Shown here: positions 56,308 through 64,000 of the stretch, piece by piece
Position numbering within the stretch: position 1 is the stretch's first letter
Layout of the letters: each line of letters starts with the position of its first letter
NCBI RefSeq assembly: GCF_902499555.1
Contig: NZ_CABVMM010000002.1
Coordinates: 310,001-374,000, forward strand
Direction: 5' to 3'
Origin: Mesonia oceanica
GTDB lineage: Bacteria > Bacteroidota > Bacteroidia > Flavobacteriales > Flavobacteriaceae
DNA length: 64,000 nt
Notes under the pieces: generated by a model
What the model was told of the DNA's origin: nothing
Databases searched by the model: none
The model's input: the letters and a program-made list of their open reading frames with translations, nothing else
Translations under genes and position numbers: made by a program

Positions 56308-56793
56308 ATGAAAAAAGTTTTTTCCGTAGTTGCCCTATGTCTACTTCTTGTTGCTTGCGGTACTACAAAAATTGAAAGACAAGCTGAACGTACTTTCACG
56401 GGAGATTGGACGCTTACCGATATTACCTATCCCAACAGTTCAGGATTTGTAGATGTTACTCTATTTCAGGATGCTTCTTCTAATTGTTTTAGAAACTCTT
56501 CTTGGAATTTTATCAACAACAACAATAAAGGAACCTACACGCTCAGCGGTGCTGATTGTATGGGAGGAACCCGAAATTTTGTATGGGCGGTAAGGGAAGA
56601 AACCCCAGATAGCGGTCTTTACGATTTTACCTTAAAACCAGTACAAGAAGGAGAAAATGCACGTAAAATAAATACCGGTTTTAAATTAAACTTAGTTTCT
56701 TTAAATGAAAATAACATGGTTTGGGAGCAAACCGTTTCTTACGAAGGACAACCGTTTAAAATAAGAATGAACTTTATAAAATCTAATTACTAA
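56308..56793 (+). CDS. Lipocalin-like lipoprotein
   Basis: 161 residues. Lipobox LLLVACGTTK (Cys17), then a small beta-rich domain beginning TFTGDWTLTDITYP that matches the lipocalin-like family of Bacteroidota, with two Cys (SSNCFRNSSW and GADCMGG) that could form a disulfide. Function unknown, probably binding a small ligand or stabilising an envelope partner. It lies 20 bases before the OmpA gene and is likely co-transcribed with it. Confidence 0.75.
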   Translation: MKKVFSVVALCLLLVACGTTKIERQAERTFTGDWTLTDITYPNSSGFVDVTLFQDASSNCFRNSSWNFINNNNKGTYTLSGADCMGGTRNFVWAVREETPDSGLYDFTLKPVQEGENARKINTGFKLNLVSLNENNMVWEQTVSYEGQPFKIRMNFIKSNY

Positions 56794-56813
56794 ATCAACT
56801 AAAAAACGATATT

Positions 56814-57509
56814 ATGAAAAAAATGGCAAATAAATCTTTAGTGATAATTATGGCTTTATCACTTGTATTTTCAAGTTGTGATGCTATAAAAAACGCTAAT
56901 AATTCACAAAAAGGTGGAGCTATTGGCGCTACCGGAGGTGCTGTAATAGGTGGTGTTATCGGTAATAATGTGGGCGATGGCAACAATACTGCTTTAGGAG
57001 CAATTATTGGTGGAGTTGTTGGTGGTGCCGCCGGAGCTTATATTGGAAATAGAATGGATAAGCAAGCGCAGCAAATTGAAGAAGAAGTTCCTGGTGCTGA
57101 AGTAACTAGAGTAGGAGAAGGGATTAGCGTAACCTTTGATGAGAATAGTGGTGTTTATTTCGCAACCAATAAGTACAACATCAATGAAAAATCTCAAGAA
57201 ACTTTAAACAAATTGATTAGTATTTTTCAAGAATATCCAAACACCAATGTTTTAGTAGAAGGTCATACCGATAACACCGGTGCCGATAGTTATAATATGA
57301 CACTTTCAAAAGAAAGAGCTCAGGCAGTAACTAACTACTTAACCAGTCACGGTTTATCTGCCGGAAGGTTTACTACTAAATGGTATGGAGAAACTCAACC
57401 AAAATATGATAATTCTACCGTAGAAGGAAGAGCAAAAAATAGAAGGGTAGAGTTAGCGATTGTAGCCAATGAAGAAATGAAGGAAGAAGCTAAGCAAAAA
57501 GCTAATTAA
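56814..57509 (+). CDS. OmpA-family lipoprotein with glycine-zipper
   Basis: 231 residues. Lipobox LVFSSCDAIK; a glycine-zipper segment (GGAIGATGGAVIGGVIGNN and AIIGGVVGGAAGAYIGN, residues 35-82) resembling YiaD-type proteins; C-terminal OmpA domain with NVLVEGHTDNTGADSYN and SKERAQAV, the peptidoglycan-binding motif including the Asp/Arg contacts. It links the outer membrane to the wall. It follows the lipocalin-like gene with its own terminator downstream. Confidence 0.9.
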   Translation: MKKMANKSLVIIMALSLVFSSCDAIKNANNSQKGGAIGATGGAVIGGVIGNNVGDGNNTALGAIIGGVVGGAAGAYIGNRMDKQAQQIEEEVPGAEVTRVGEGISVTFDENSGVYFATNKYNINEKSQETLNKLISIFQEYPNTNVLVEGHTDNTGADSYNMTLSKERAQAVTNYLTSHGLSAGRFTTKWYGETQPKYDNSTVEGRAKNRRVELAIVANEEMKEEAKQKAN

Positions 57510-57532
57510 TTAGAAAGTAATATTTATTCCAT

Positions 57533-57567
57533 AAAAAATCCGCTGAAAATATTTCAGCGGATTTTTT
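57533..57567 (+). terminator. Bidirectional terminator
   Basis: AAAAAATCCGCTGAAA (57533-57548) pairs perfectly with TTTCAGCGGATTTTTT (57552-57567), 3-base loop. It lies between the convergent OmpA gene and hpf and can serve both. Confidence 0.88.
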
Positions 57568-57584
57568 GTTTTTGTTGGGTTATA

Positions 57585-57890
57585 TTAATGATGCGTTTGC
57601 ATCTTTTCCTTTTTCTTTTGAAGCTGAGTTTTCAATTCAGAAATTGTTTTATTAACCGCCATATCAAAATTTTCTTGGTTTGCCGAAGCAAAAATTTGAG
57701 GGCCGGGAACGCTTAACTGAATTTCGGCAATTCTACCTTCTTCTTTTATAGAAGAATTTTCAGTTTTAAAATAAACATCTGCACTAACAATAAAGTCAAA
57801 ACGCTCTTTTAATTTATTAAGTTTTTCTTTTGTAAACTCTTCTAATCGCTCGCTCGCACTAACGTGAACGTAATTAAAATTTGTATCCAT
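57585..57890 (-). CDS. hpf: Ribosome hibernation-promoting factor (short HPF/RaiA)
   Basis: 101 residues. The S30AE domain (VHVSASERLEEFTKEKLNKLKER, EIQLSVPGPQIFASANQENFDMAVN) is complete, and the long HPF C-terminal dimerisation domain is absent, so this is the short type. Conserved helices carry basic residues that bind 16S rRNA in the mRNA/tRNA channel. It stabilises idle ribosomes in stationary phase. It is monocistronic; the gap to the aconitase gene is about 180 bases with no other coding signal. Confidence 0.92.
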   Translation of the reverse strand: MDTNFNYVHVSASERLEEFTKEKLNKLKERFDFIVSADVYFKTENSSIKEEGRIAEIQLSVPGPQIFASANQENFDMAVNKTISELKTQLQKKKEKMQTHH

Positions 57891-58073
57891 AGTTAATTAT
57901 TTAAATTCAATTTAAAGATACGATTTCACCAACTTTAATCCTAAATTTTTAATATGGATTTAGGAAGATTTTACCTCAAAAAGTACACATGCTTAAAAAC
58001 TTGTTAAACGCCATTCATTACCAGTGAGGAATACTTAAATTAAGGGGAAAATTAACTAAAAAGAAAAACCAAA

Positions 58074-60041
58074 ATGGCAGCATTAAACGTCACCCAAAAA
58101 CTCATTAATGATCATTTAATTGAAGGCGAACTTATTCCCGGTAAAGAAATTGGTATAAAAATAGATCAAGCTTTACTACAGGATGCCACCGGAACTTTAG
58201 TTCAATTAGAATTAGAAGCGATGGGATTAGATAGGGCCAAAACCGAAGTCGCCGTTCAATATGTAGATCATAATTTACTGCAAACCGACTTTAAAAACGC
58301 CGACGACCATTTATTCTTAAAATCTGCCGCTCAGCGATTTGGCTTATGGTTTAGTCGTCCCGGTAATGGGGTAAGTCACCCAGTACATATGGAACGCTTT
58401 GGAAAACCCGGAAAAACCTTAGTAGGTTCAGATAGTCACAGTTGTGCTGCCGGTTCGTTGGGAATGCTTGCCATAGGTACAGGAGGATTAGATGTAGCTG
58501 CAGCCATTGCGGGACAGCCTTATTATGTGAAAATGCCTAAAGTAATGGGTGTAAAATTAACAGGTAATTTACCAGATTGGGTAAGCGCCAAAGATATTAT
58601 TTTAGAAATGTTACGCCGTCATGATGTAAAAGGGGGCGTTGGAAAAATTATTGAATACTATGGTGACGGACTAAAACATTTAAGCGCTATGGATCGTCAC
58701 GTTATTGCTAATATGGGAGCAGAGTTAGGAGCTACGACCACTGTTTTCCCTAGTGATGAAGAAACCAAACGCTTCTTAAAATCTCAAACCCGTGAAGAGG
58801 ATTGGATAGAACTAAAAGCCGATGAAGGATGCGAATACGATTTGCATGATGAAATTGTGTTAGATGATTTGGTTCCTTTAATTGCGTTACCTACCAGTCC
58901 CGGAAATGTGGTTCCTGTAAGCGAAGTTGCCGGTAAAAAAATAAGTCAGTGTGTCATTGGTTCTTCTGCAAATCCCGGTTTACGTGATTTTTGGATTGCC
59001 GGCGAAATCGTAAAAGGAAAAGCGGTTAATGCTGAAGTAAGTTTAGATATTAACCCTACTTCCCGACAAATCATTCAGAATATGATTGATATTAAAACCT
59101 TTGGAAATTTAATTACCGCCGGAGCGCGTTTTCACCAAAGTGGTTGTATGGGATGTATAGGGATGGGACAAGCGCCTGCCAGCGGAACCATTAGTTTAAG
59201 AACCATGCCTAGAAACTTCCCGGATAGAAGTGGAACCAAAGATGATCAAGTCCATTTATGTAGTCCCGAAACAGCAGCTGCTTCTGCATTAACCGGAAAA
59301 ATTACCGATCCGCGTGATATGGAAAAACTATATGATATGAACTATCCGGAATATGTAGATCCCGAGATTCATATTATCAATACCGATATGTTGGTCGCAC
59401 CACCGGAAGATAATGAAAATGTAGAATTACAAAAAGGTCCTAATATTAAATCGCTACCTCATATCGAAGAATTAAAAGATTCAGTAGAAGTTCCTGTATT
59501 ATTAAAAATGGGTGATAATATTTCTACCGATGAGATTTTAAAAGCAGGAGCAGAAGTATTGCCATTAAGAAGTAATCTACCAGAGATTAGTAAATATGCG
59601 TTTACCGTTATCGATGAAACTTACTACGATCGTGCGATGGAAACAAAAGATAAATTTGGCGGACATATTGTAGTCGCTGCTGAAAATTATGCGCAAGGAT
59701 CGAGTAGGGAACACGCTGCCATTGCTCCTAAATACCTAGGACAAGTAGCGGTAATTGCGAAAAGTTACGCCAGAATCGCTTGGCAAAATTTAGTGAATTT
59801 TGGGATTCTTCCTTTAGAATTTGAAAATTTAGAAGATTACGATAAGTTTGAACAAGGCGATACGATTAAATTAAAAAACTTAAGAGCGTCGGTGAAAAAC
59901 CGTGATACTATTGAAGTTGAAATTATCAAGGAAAACGGAGATTCTGTGACGGTTCCTACCAAACATACGATGAGTGATCGACAAATTAGGGTATTGCTAA
60001 AAGGTGGTATTATCAACGATTTTAAAGAGAAACTGAATTAA
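58074..60041 (+). CDS. Aconitate hydratase (Aquifex type)
   Basis: 655 residues, shorter than AcnA (about 890) or the usual Bacteroidota form (about 755). DSHSCAAGSLGMLAIGTGGLDVA and HQSGCMGCIGMGQAPASG carry the 4Fe-4S Cys ligands, and QGSSREHAAIAPKYLG is the swivel-domain active site. It fits the Aquifex-type aconitase family (TIGR01342). It isomerises citrate to isocitrate in the TCA cycle. It is followed by a strong terminator. Confidence 0.88.
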   Translation: MAALNVTQKLINDHLIEGELIPGKEIGIKIDQALLQDATGTLVQLELEAMGLDRAKTEVAVQYVDHNLLQTDFKNADDHLFLKSAAQRFGLWFSRPGNGVSHPVHMERFGKPGKTLVGSDSHSCAAGSLGMLAIGTGGLDVAAAIAGQPYYVKMPKVMGVKLTGNLPDWVSAKDIILEMLRRHDVKGGVGKIIEYYGDGLKHLSAMDRHVIANMGAELGATTTVFPSDEETKRFLKSQTREEDWIELKADEGCEYDLHDEIVLDDLVPLIALPTSPGNVVPVSEVAGKKISQCVIGSSANPGLRDFWIAGEIVKGKAVNAEVSLDINPTSRQIIQNMIDIKTFGNLITAGARFHQSGCMGCIGMGQAPASGTISLRTMPRNFPDRSGTKDDQVHLCSPETAAASALTGKITDPRDMEKLYDMNYPEYVDPEIHIINTDMLVAPPEDNENVELQKGPNIKSLPHIEELKDSVEVPVLLKMGDNISTDEILKAGAEVLPLRSNLPEISKYAFTVIDETYYDRAMETKDKFGGHIVVAAENYAQGSSREHAAIAPKYLGQVAVIAKSYARIAWQNLVNFGILPLEFENLEDYDKFEQGDTIKLKNLRASVKNRDTIEVEIIKENGDSVTVPTKHTMSDRQIRVLLKGGIINDFKEKLN

Positions 60042-60063
60042 ATTTCTAACATTTAATTCAAAG

Positions 60064-60096
60064 AAAAAGCCTGAAAATTAAATTTTCAGGCTTTTT
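60064..60096 (+). terminator. Rho-independent terminator
   Basis: AAAAAGCCTGAAAA (60064-60077) pairs with TTTTCAGGCTTTTT (60083-60096), 23 bases after the aconitase stop. The A tract also lets it serve the minus-strand gene that ends at 60126. Confidence 0.88.
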
Positions 60097-60125
60097 TATT
60101 TCTTTCAATGATTCAGTAATCATCA

Positions 60126-60530
60126 TTAAGGCTGTGGGATTTCCCCGGTATCGGCATCAAATAATACTTTCAAATCATTAGACTGTTTTACTTGCACTGC
60201 ACGTTCGCCTCTTATTCCAATAGGAAATACCAAGGTTTCAGGATGTTTTTCCAAAATTTTAATCGCATCATTTTCATCCACTTCTACATGATCATCGCCA
60301 TACATTTCTTTAAAAATAGGGTGATCTTGATCTATTAATTTATCTACAGTAACGCCTAACATTTCAGCTATTTCAGCCCATTCTGTTCCGGTAATGTTAG
60401 ATTCCAATAAGTCAATAGGGAGTACTTTTAAGTTAGAAGACTCGGCATGCGCTCTCACTTTTCTTCCTAAATCACTTTTTGAATCATAATATACAATTAG
60501 TTGTCGGTCGTTTTTTGCTAACACGGTCAT
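60126..60530 (-). CDS. ArsC-like thioredoxin-fold protein without cysteines
   Basis: 134 residues. The layout LIVYYDSKSDLGRKVRAHAESSNLKVLPIDLLESNITGTEW resembles the ArsC/Spx/YffB thioredoxin-like fold (strand, helix, strand), and DKLIDQDHPIFKEMYGDD and VFPIGIRGERA fit the later part. The redox Cys expected after the first strand is missing and the sequence has no Cys at all, so an arsenate reductase activity is unlikely. A structural or binding role is possible. Related proteins occur across Flavobacteriaceae. Its gene stands alone between aconitase and helicase. Confidence 0.65.
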   Translation of the reverse strand: MTVLAKNDRQLIVYYDSKSDLGRKVRAHAESSNLKVLPIDLLESNITGTEWAEIAEMLGVTVDKLIDQDHPIFKEMYGDDHVEVDENDAIKILEKHPETLVFPIGIRGERAVQVKQSNDLKVLFDADTGEIPQP

Positions 60531-60651
60531 ATTATTTTTTTAAATTATGCTTCAAGTAAAGATTAAATTGGCAATTAGCCAATGACTTTATCATTTTTTT
60601 AGCAAGTTAAAGGATTAGGTATAAAATTCCATTCCTTAGCAATTATAAACG

Positions 60652-60659
60652 TAACTTTG
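60652..60659 (+). promoter_or_regulatory. Possible -7 box for the helicase gene (TAACTTTG)
   Basis: TAACTTTG fits TAnnTTTG, 20 bases before the ATG at 60679. The upstream box is degenerate. Confidence 0.4.
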
Positions 60660-60678
60660 CGCCAAGAAAACAAAACTT

Positions 60679-61794
60679 ATGCAGACGTTTCAACAATTAG
60701 GAATTCATAAAGACTTCGTTAAAGGATTAAATGAATTAGGGATAGTTAACCCTACTGAAATTCAAGAAGAAACCATTCCTGAATTATTAAATAAAAATAC
60801 CGATTTTATCGGGCAGGCACCTACGGGAACCGGTAAAACTGCCGCTTATGGATTACCCATTTTACAGGACATTGAAATCGAAAATAAGGTGATTCAAGCC
60901 TTAATTTTGGCTCCCACAAGAGAATTGGCACAGCAAATAAAAAAGCAGTTGTTTAAATTCACCAAATATGTAGAGGGCAAAATATTTACCGAAGAAGTGT
61001 ATGGAGGTGAGAAAATCCAAATCCAGATCAATAACCTAAAGCGTCCTACCCACATTGTCGTAGCTACCCCCGGAAGATTGTTAGATTTAATTGAACGTGG
61101 TGCGGTAAATTTAAAACACATTAAAACCCTAGTCTTAGATGAAGCCGACGAGATGCTGAGTATGGGCTTTAAAGAAGATTTAGATAAAATTTTAAAATAT
61201 ACCGGAAACTCCAAAAACACCTGGTTGTTTTCAGCTACTATGCCTGCCGAGCTTGATCAGTTGATTAAAAAATACATGTCTCCCAAAGCGATAAGGGTAG
61301 AACCAAAGAACGATTTAATCAATAAAAATATTACCCATCAATATATTCAGGTTTCCAGAACCAATAAAGATGATGTATTGATCAATTTATTGGACCAACA
61401 TCAACAAGAACGGGGAATCATTTTTACGAGAACAAAAGCCGGCGCTCAAAAATTAGTAAAAAGCCTAAAAGACGAAGGTTTTTCAGTAGAAGCCTTGGAA
61501 GGGAATATGCAACAACGCGATCGTGAAAAAGTGATGCGCGCTTTTAAAAAAGAAAGCCTTCAATTTTTAGTTTCTACCGATGTTTCCGCACGTGGAATAG
61601 ATGTCAATAACCTGGCTTTTGTGATTCACTACCAATTACCGGAATCTTTAGCCTATTATACGCACCGAAGCGGAAGAACGGCTAGGGGAGGAAACTCCGG
61701 AATTTCTATTGCACTTATTTTACCGCATGAACTTCCACAGCTAAAAGAAATAGAACAAAAACTTCAGATAAGCTTTAAGGAGAAAGCCTTATAA
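60679..61794 (+). CDS. DEAD-box RNA helicase (core only)
   Basis: 371 residues with the full helicase core: Q motif (FQQLGIHKDF...PTEIQ), APTGTGKT (motif I), PTRELAQQ (Ia), DEADEML (II), FSATMP (III), GIIFTRTKAG (IV), STDVSARGID (V) and HRSGRTARGG (VI). There is no C-terminal RNA-binding or basic tail, making it among the shortest DEAD-box proteins. It unwinds RNA duplexes in ribosome assembly or mRNA decay. It has a possible own promoter and a very strong terminator. Confidence 0.92.
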   Translation: MQTFQQLGIHKDFVKGLNELGIVNPTEIQEETIPELLNKNTDFIGQAPTGTGKTAAYGLPILQDIEIENKVIQALILAPTRELAQQIKKQLFKFTKYVEGKIFTEEVYGGEKIQIQINNLKRPTHIVVATPGRLLDLIERGAVNLKHIKTLVLDEADEMLSMGFKEDLDKILKYTGNSKNTWLFSATMPAELDQLIKKYMSPKAIRVEPKNDLINKNITHQYIQVSRTNKDDVLINLLDQHQQERGIIFTRTKAGAQKLVKSLKDEGFSVEALEGNMQQRDREKVMRAFKKESLQFLVSTDVSARGIDVNNLAFVIHYQLPESLAYYTHRSGRTARGGNSGISIALILPHELPQLKEIEQKLQISFKEKAL

Positions 61795-61832
61795 ATACAG
61801 ACTGAGTGAAATCTTTATTTGAAATTCAAATG

Positions 61833-61880
61833 ATCAACAAAAAAGGGAAAGCTAATTAAAGCTTTCCCTTTTTTGTTGAT
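61833..61880. terminator. Long perfect inverted repeat, bidirectional terminator
   Basis: 61833-61853 and 61860-61880 are perfect 21-bp inverted arms (core CAACAAAAAAGGGAAAGCT) around a 6-base loop. It can terminate the helicase transcript and possibly the OmpA transcript from the other side. Confidence 0.85.
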
Positions 61881-61950
61881 GGTTATTTGCTAGTGCTCAT
61901 CAATGATAAAATTATCTATCGTCATTTGAAAATGTTCAGGTCACTATGAG

Positions 61951-61971
61951 ATTTCGTGTCCAACACGGAAT
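61951..61971. repeat. Intergenic hairpin with TTCGTGTCCAACACGGAA core
   Basis: Near-perfect 9-bp arms (one G.T pair) around CCA, flanked by TGACG. I recall similar blocks scattered between genes in Flavobacteriaceae; only one copy is seen here, between the helicase terminator and the OmpA gene end. Confidence 0.4.
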
Positions 61972-61992
61972 GACGAAAAGATAATCAATAAC

Positions 61993-62829
61993 TTACCCGT
62001 TAGACTCCAGCATGGCCAAGAACTTATCTAGGTTAGGTAAGATAATAATTCTGGTTCTTCTGTTTTTATCTCTCCCTTCTCGGGTTTCATTATCGGCAAC
62101 AGGTTTGTAACTACTTCGGCCGGAAGCAATCAGTTGTTCACCATTCACTCCATAGTTATCTTGTAATACTCTTACTATAGAAGTGGCACGACGTACACTT
62201 AAATCCCAGTTATCTTCCAAATAAGAATCCTCTACAATCGTTTGGTCATCGGTATGGCCTTCCACCAATACTTCCATCGAAGGTTCAGATTTTACTACTT
62301 TTGCGATTCTTTTCAATAAATCATTAGCACGTGGACTTACCCAATAGCTTCCGCTTTTAAACAATAGTTTATCAGAAATGGTAATTTGTACGACGGTCTG
62401 ATCTACGTTAATATCAATTCCTTCGTCTTCACCTTCATTTAGGGATTTGGTTAGATTATACGAAATCGCTACATCTATACTGTCACTTAAGGTTTTCGCA
62501 TCTTTTAGTTTTTCAGGATCTACCTTAGCTAAGGTTTTACGCATGGCTTCTTTATTCTTCACCGACATCGCAGCGATATTATCAACCATCTCTAATTTGT
62601 TATCATTTTCTTCCTGCAAAGAATTGATTTTAGCATAGTAATTAGAAACCTTTTGCTGAATTTGCGCATACTTATCTTCGCAATCTTCTTTATCTACACG
62701 AGTTTTCATCAATTCACTCCGCGTATTATCCAATTGAGTTTCCAGTTCTGTATATTTCTTTTTAGAAACACACGATCCCAATAAGAGGCTCATAGAAATG
62801 GTAGATACCAATACAACTTTTTTCATCAT
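61993..62829 (-). CDS. OmpA-family lipoprotein with coiled coil
   Basis: 278 residues. Lipobox LLLGSCVSKKK (Cys20), a coiled-coil stretch (about 25-90, ELETQLDNTRSELMKTRV and later Glu/Lys heptads), and a C-terminal OmpA domain (VLVEGHTDDQTIVED, SVRRATSIVRVLQ, GRDKNRRTRIIIL) that binds peptidoglycan. The start may be the first or second of two Met codons. It anchors the outer membrane to the wall, or acts in a motor-like complex as OmpA/MotB proteins do; no MotA partner is nearby. Confidence 0.88.
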   Translation of the reverse strand: MMKKVVLVSTISMSLLLGSCVSKKKYTELETQLDNTRSELMKTRVDKEDCEDKYAQIQQKVSNYYAKINSLQEENDNKLEMVDNIAAMSVKNKEAMRKTLAKVDPEKLKDAKTLSDSIDVAISYNLTKSLNEGEDEGIDINVDQTVVQITISDKLLFKSGSYWVSPRANDLLKRIAKVVKSEPSMEVLVEGHTDDQTIVEDSYLEDNWDLSVRRATSIVRVLQDNYGVNGEQLIASGRSSYKPVADNETREGRDKNRRTRIIILPNLDKFLAMLESNG

Positions 62830-63001
62830 TTGTTTTTTTTAGTTACAAGAACGAAGTAATGGGTTTAGGTTCTTAAAAAAAGTTTGCAAAACCTTATACT
62901 TTTGTTAAAAGTGAACTGTAGAAATTCTACACACCCTATGAAATCGCTTATTTTTGGTAAGATTATTGATTCTTGTTTATTAAAGAAAACTTAATTCTTA
63001 G

Positions 63002-63009
63002 TATTTTTG
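63002..63009 (+). promoter_or_regulatory. Possible -7 box (TATTTTTG)
   Basis: TATTTTTG matches TAnnTTTG, 19 bases before the ATG at 63028. No good partner box upstream. Confidence 0.35.
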
Positions 63010-63027
63010 AACTATACTTAAAAGCTT

Positions 63028-63681
63028 ATGAAAGTTATTATTTTATTACTCCTTGCTGTGTTTAGCTTTGGTTCAGTACACGCACAATTTGATAGTCCTA
63101 CTACAACGACTAGCGGAAATTTATTAAACTCGAATGAAATCAATACTTCTACGCGGCGAACCGCCCCAAGTTTAAGCAAACGGAATTACAATTTTTACAA
63201 GCGACCAGAACAAGCGACCTTAGATGAAAAAGAAGAGAAAGTAGATATTTCTGAAAATGAAGGTTTTATAGAACCAGAAATTGATTTTAATCCTAAATAC
63301 GCTCAAAAGCCGGGAAATGAACGTAAAATGAGTGAAGAGTATAAGCAGAACCAATATTTAGGCGATTTTAAAACCAAAAGCGGTGAAATAAAAATTATCT
63401 GTCGGGACCATCAAGCCGTCGATGGTGATTTGGTACGGGTTTATCAAGATGGGGAAGTGGTGGCCGATAAAATTTACCTGGAAGCTCGTTACAAGACCAT
63501 TTATATGAAGTTAAAAGAAGGTTTCAATAAAATAGAAGTAGAAGCCCTTAACCAAGGACAATCGGGTCCTAATACCGCACAATTTCAGGTATTGGATGAA
63601 AGTGGAAACGTGATCACTTCCAACGAATGGAATTTAGCTACCGGTTACAAAGCTTCTTTTATCGTGGTAAAAACCCCCTAA
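63028..63681 (+). CDS. Secreted protein of unknown function
   Basis: 217 residues. Signal peptide ending VHAQ, a low-complexity Ser/Thr/Asn stretch (about 21-60), a charged linker (EKEEKVDISENEG), then a compact beta domain (about 112-217: IKIICRDHQAVDGDLVRVYQDGEVV and FNKIEVEALNQGQSGPNTAQF) that looks like an immunoglobulin- or carbohydrate-binding-type beta sandwich. I do not recognise a named family. It is monocistronic and divergent from the OmpA gene. Confidence 0.7.
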   Translation: MKVIILLLLAVFSFGSVHAQFDSPTTTTSGNLLNSNEINTSTRRTAPSLSKRNYNFYKRPEQATLDEKEEKVDISENEGFIEPEIDFNPKYAQKPGNERKMSEEYKQNQYLGDFKTKSGEIKIICRDHQAVDGDLVRVYQDGEVVADKIYLEARYKTIYMKLKEGFNKIEVEALNQGQSGPNTAQFQVLDESGNVITSNEWNLATGYKASFIVVKTP

Positions 63682-63865
63682 TACATTTTTTAGAAGAAAA
63701 TTATTCCTCAGCTCCGGTGAGGTAGTAGAAGGGGAGGCATCATTGCACTCAGAGTAAATTACTAGCTTCAAGCCCTATTCTCGATACCAAAATCGTAACC
63801 GATGAACCGATGGTCTTGAAGTCAACTCGTAACCTAAACTAGAAGTTTTATAGTCCTTTGAAATC
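63682..63865. other. Non-coding gap with small inverted repeats
   Basis: No coding signal on either strand. CCTCA (63706-63710) faces TGAGG (63718-63722), and CTTCAAG (63766-63772) faces CTTGAAG (63815-63821) with the direct repeat CGATGAACCGATG in between. It could be a dispersed repeat remnant; nothing else is visible. Confidence 0.4.
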
Positions 63866-64000
63866 TTATAGCTTATTGGTGGTCTGGATATAGACTTGGG
63901 TGATTTTAGGAACTTCCTGCTTAATTTGATTTCGAAGTCCTTCCATCACTTGTTCGGCTTTTAGTAATTCTAGACTATCCTCTAAATCTACTTCCACAAT
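63866..64000 (-). CDS. C-terminal end of a probable cation diffusion facilitator (5' part outside window)
   Basis: The last 44 codons of a minus-strand gene, TAA at 63866-63868. VEVDLEDSLELLKAEQVMEG and PKITQVYIQTTNK fit the cytoplasmic dimerisation domain (ZT_dimer) that ends CDF metal transporters: a strand, an amphipathic helix and a final strand. The reading is open to the window edge. Identity is moderate because the membrane part is not visible. Confidence 0.55.
   Translation of the reverse strand: MVEVDLEDSLELLKAEQVMEGLRNQIKQEVPKITQVYIQTTNKL

Noticed and set aside
60126..60530. Arsenate reductase
   Set aside because: No cysteine is present anywhere in the protein.
1..64000. Defence island or prophage
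   Set aside because: No restriction, toxin-antitoxin, retron, integrase or phage structural gene was seen; the genes are metabolic and envelope-related.

Overview
The window is AT-rich bacterial chromosome from the Bacteroidota, most likely a marine member of the Flavobacteriaceae. The evidence is a type IX secretion (T9SS) sorting domain, LptD/TamB/MlaD envelope proteins of the Bacteroidota type, several TTG starts, Bacteroidota-type promoters (TTTG about 18 nt before TAnnTTTG), the bacillithiol enzyme BshA, a fused branched-chain E1 and an Aquifex-type aconitase. It is mostly a densely packed core genome. I see no rRNA or tRNA gene, transposase, integrase or CRISPR array, and no gene-free stretch longer than about 300 bases.

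Layout. 1-6331 (+): the end of a four-gene run (glycosyltransferase-DUF2062, MMPL exporter, C45 acyltransferase-like lipoprotein, phenylacetate-CoA-ligase-like enzyme), probably the tail of a flexirubin/aryl-polyene pigment cluster. 6556-12520 (-): a porin-like barrel, then an RNA-modification group (THUMP-like methyltransferase, AI-2E-type permease, SpoU methyltransferase, DUF4159 protein, RsmE, TsaD). 12719-17098 (+): TamB. 17389-22271 (-): sodium:solute symporter, RidA and LptD. 22405-31877 (+): amidase, MlaD, a split Fe-S/CCG redox pair with a HAD protein between, a conserved unknown, a GH3-beta-lactamase fusion and BshA. 31999-37290: a small barrel, a large FAD/Fe-S/CCG oxidoreductase, a lipoprotein and an LpxH-like phosphoesterase. 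37464-39840 (+): AroC and a dicarboxylate symporter.

39913-43368: a DCC thiol protein, MutS2 without a Smr domain, uracil-DNA glycosylase and a 57-residue membrane protein. 43444-49520 (-): a probable operon of oxygenase, SUI1 factor, DUF1835 protein, nucleoside phosphorylase, polyphosphate kinase and an orphan NMT1/ThiY-like binding protein with no signal peptide. 49640-51403 (-): a T9SS cargo protein with three near-identical Fn3 repeats. 51481-56184 (+): a 44-codon ORF overlapping a three-domain phosphodiesterase-TPR-sulfotransferase fusion, then the E1 fusion. 56308-64000: lipoproteins, two OmpA proteins, HPF, aconitase, a cysteine-free ArsC-like protein, a DEAD-box helicase, a secreted unknown and the last 44 codons of a probable cation transporter.

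Envelope biogenesis dominates: LptD, TamB, MlaD, the amidase, the LpxH-like enzyme, the OmpA proteins and the pigment export genes all serve the outer membrane or wall. The least explained items are the phosphodiesterase-TPR-sulfotransferase fusion with its coupled small ORF, the missing canonical start of TamB, the cytosolic orphan binding protein, and the two small ORFs at 43195-43368 and 51481-51615. I see no clear defence system or mobile island.
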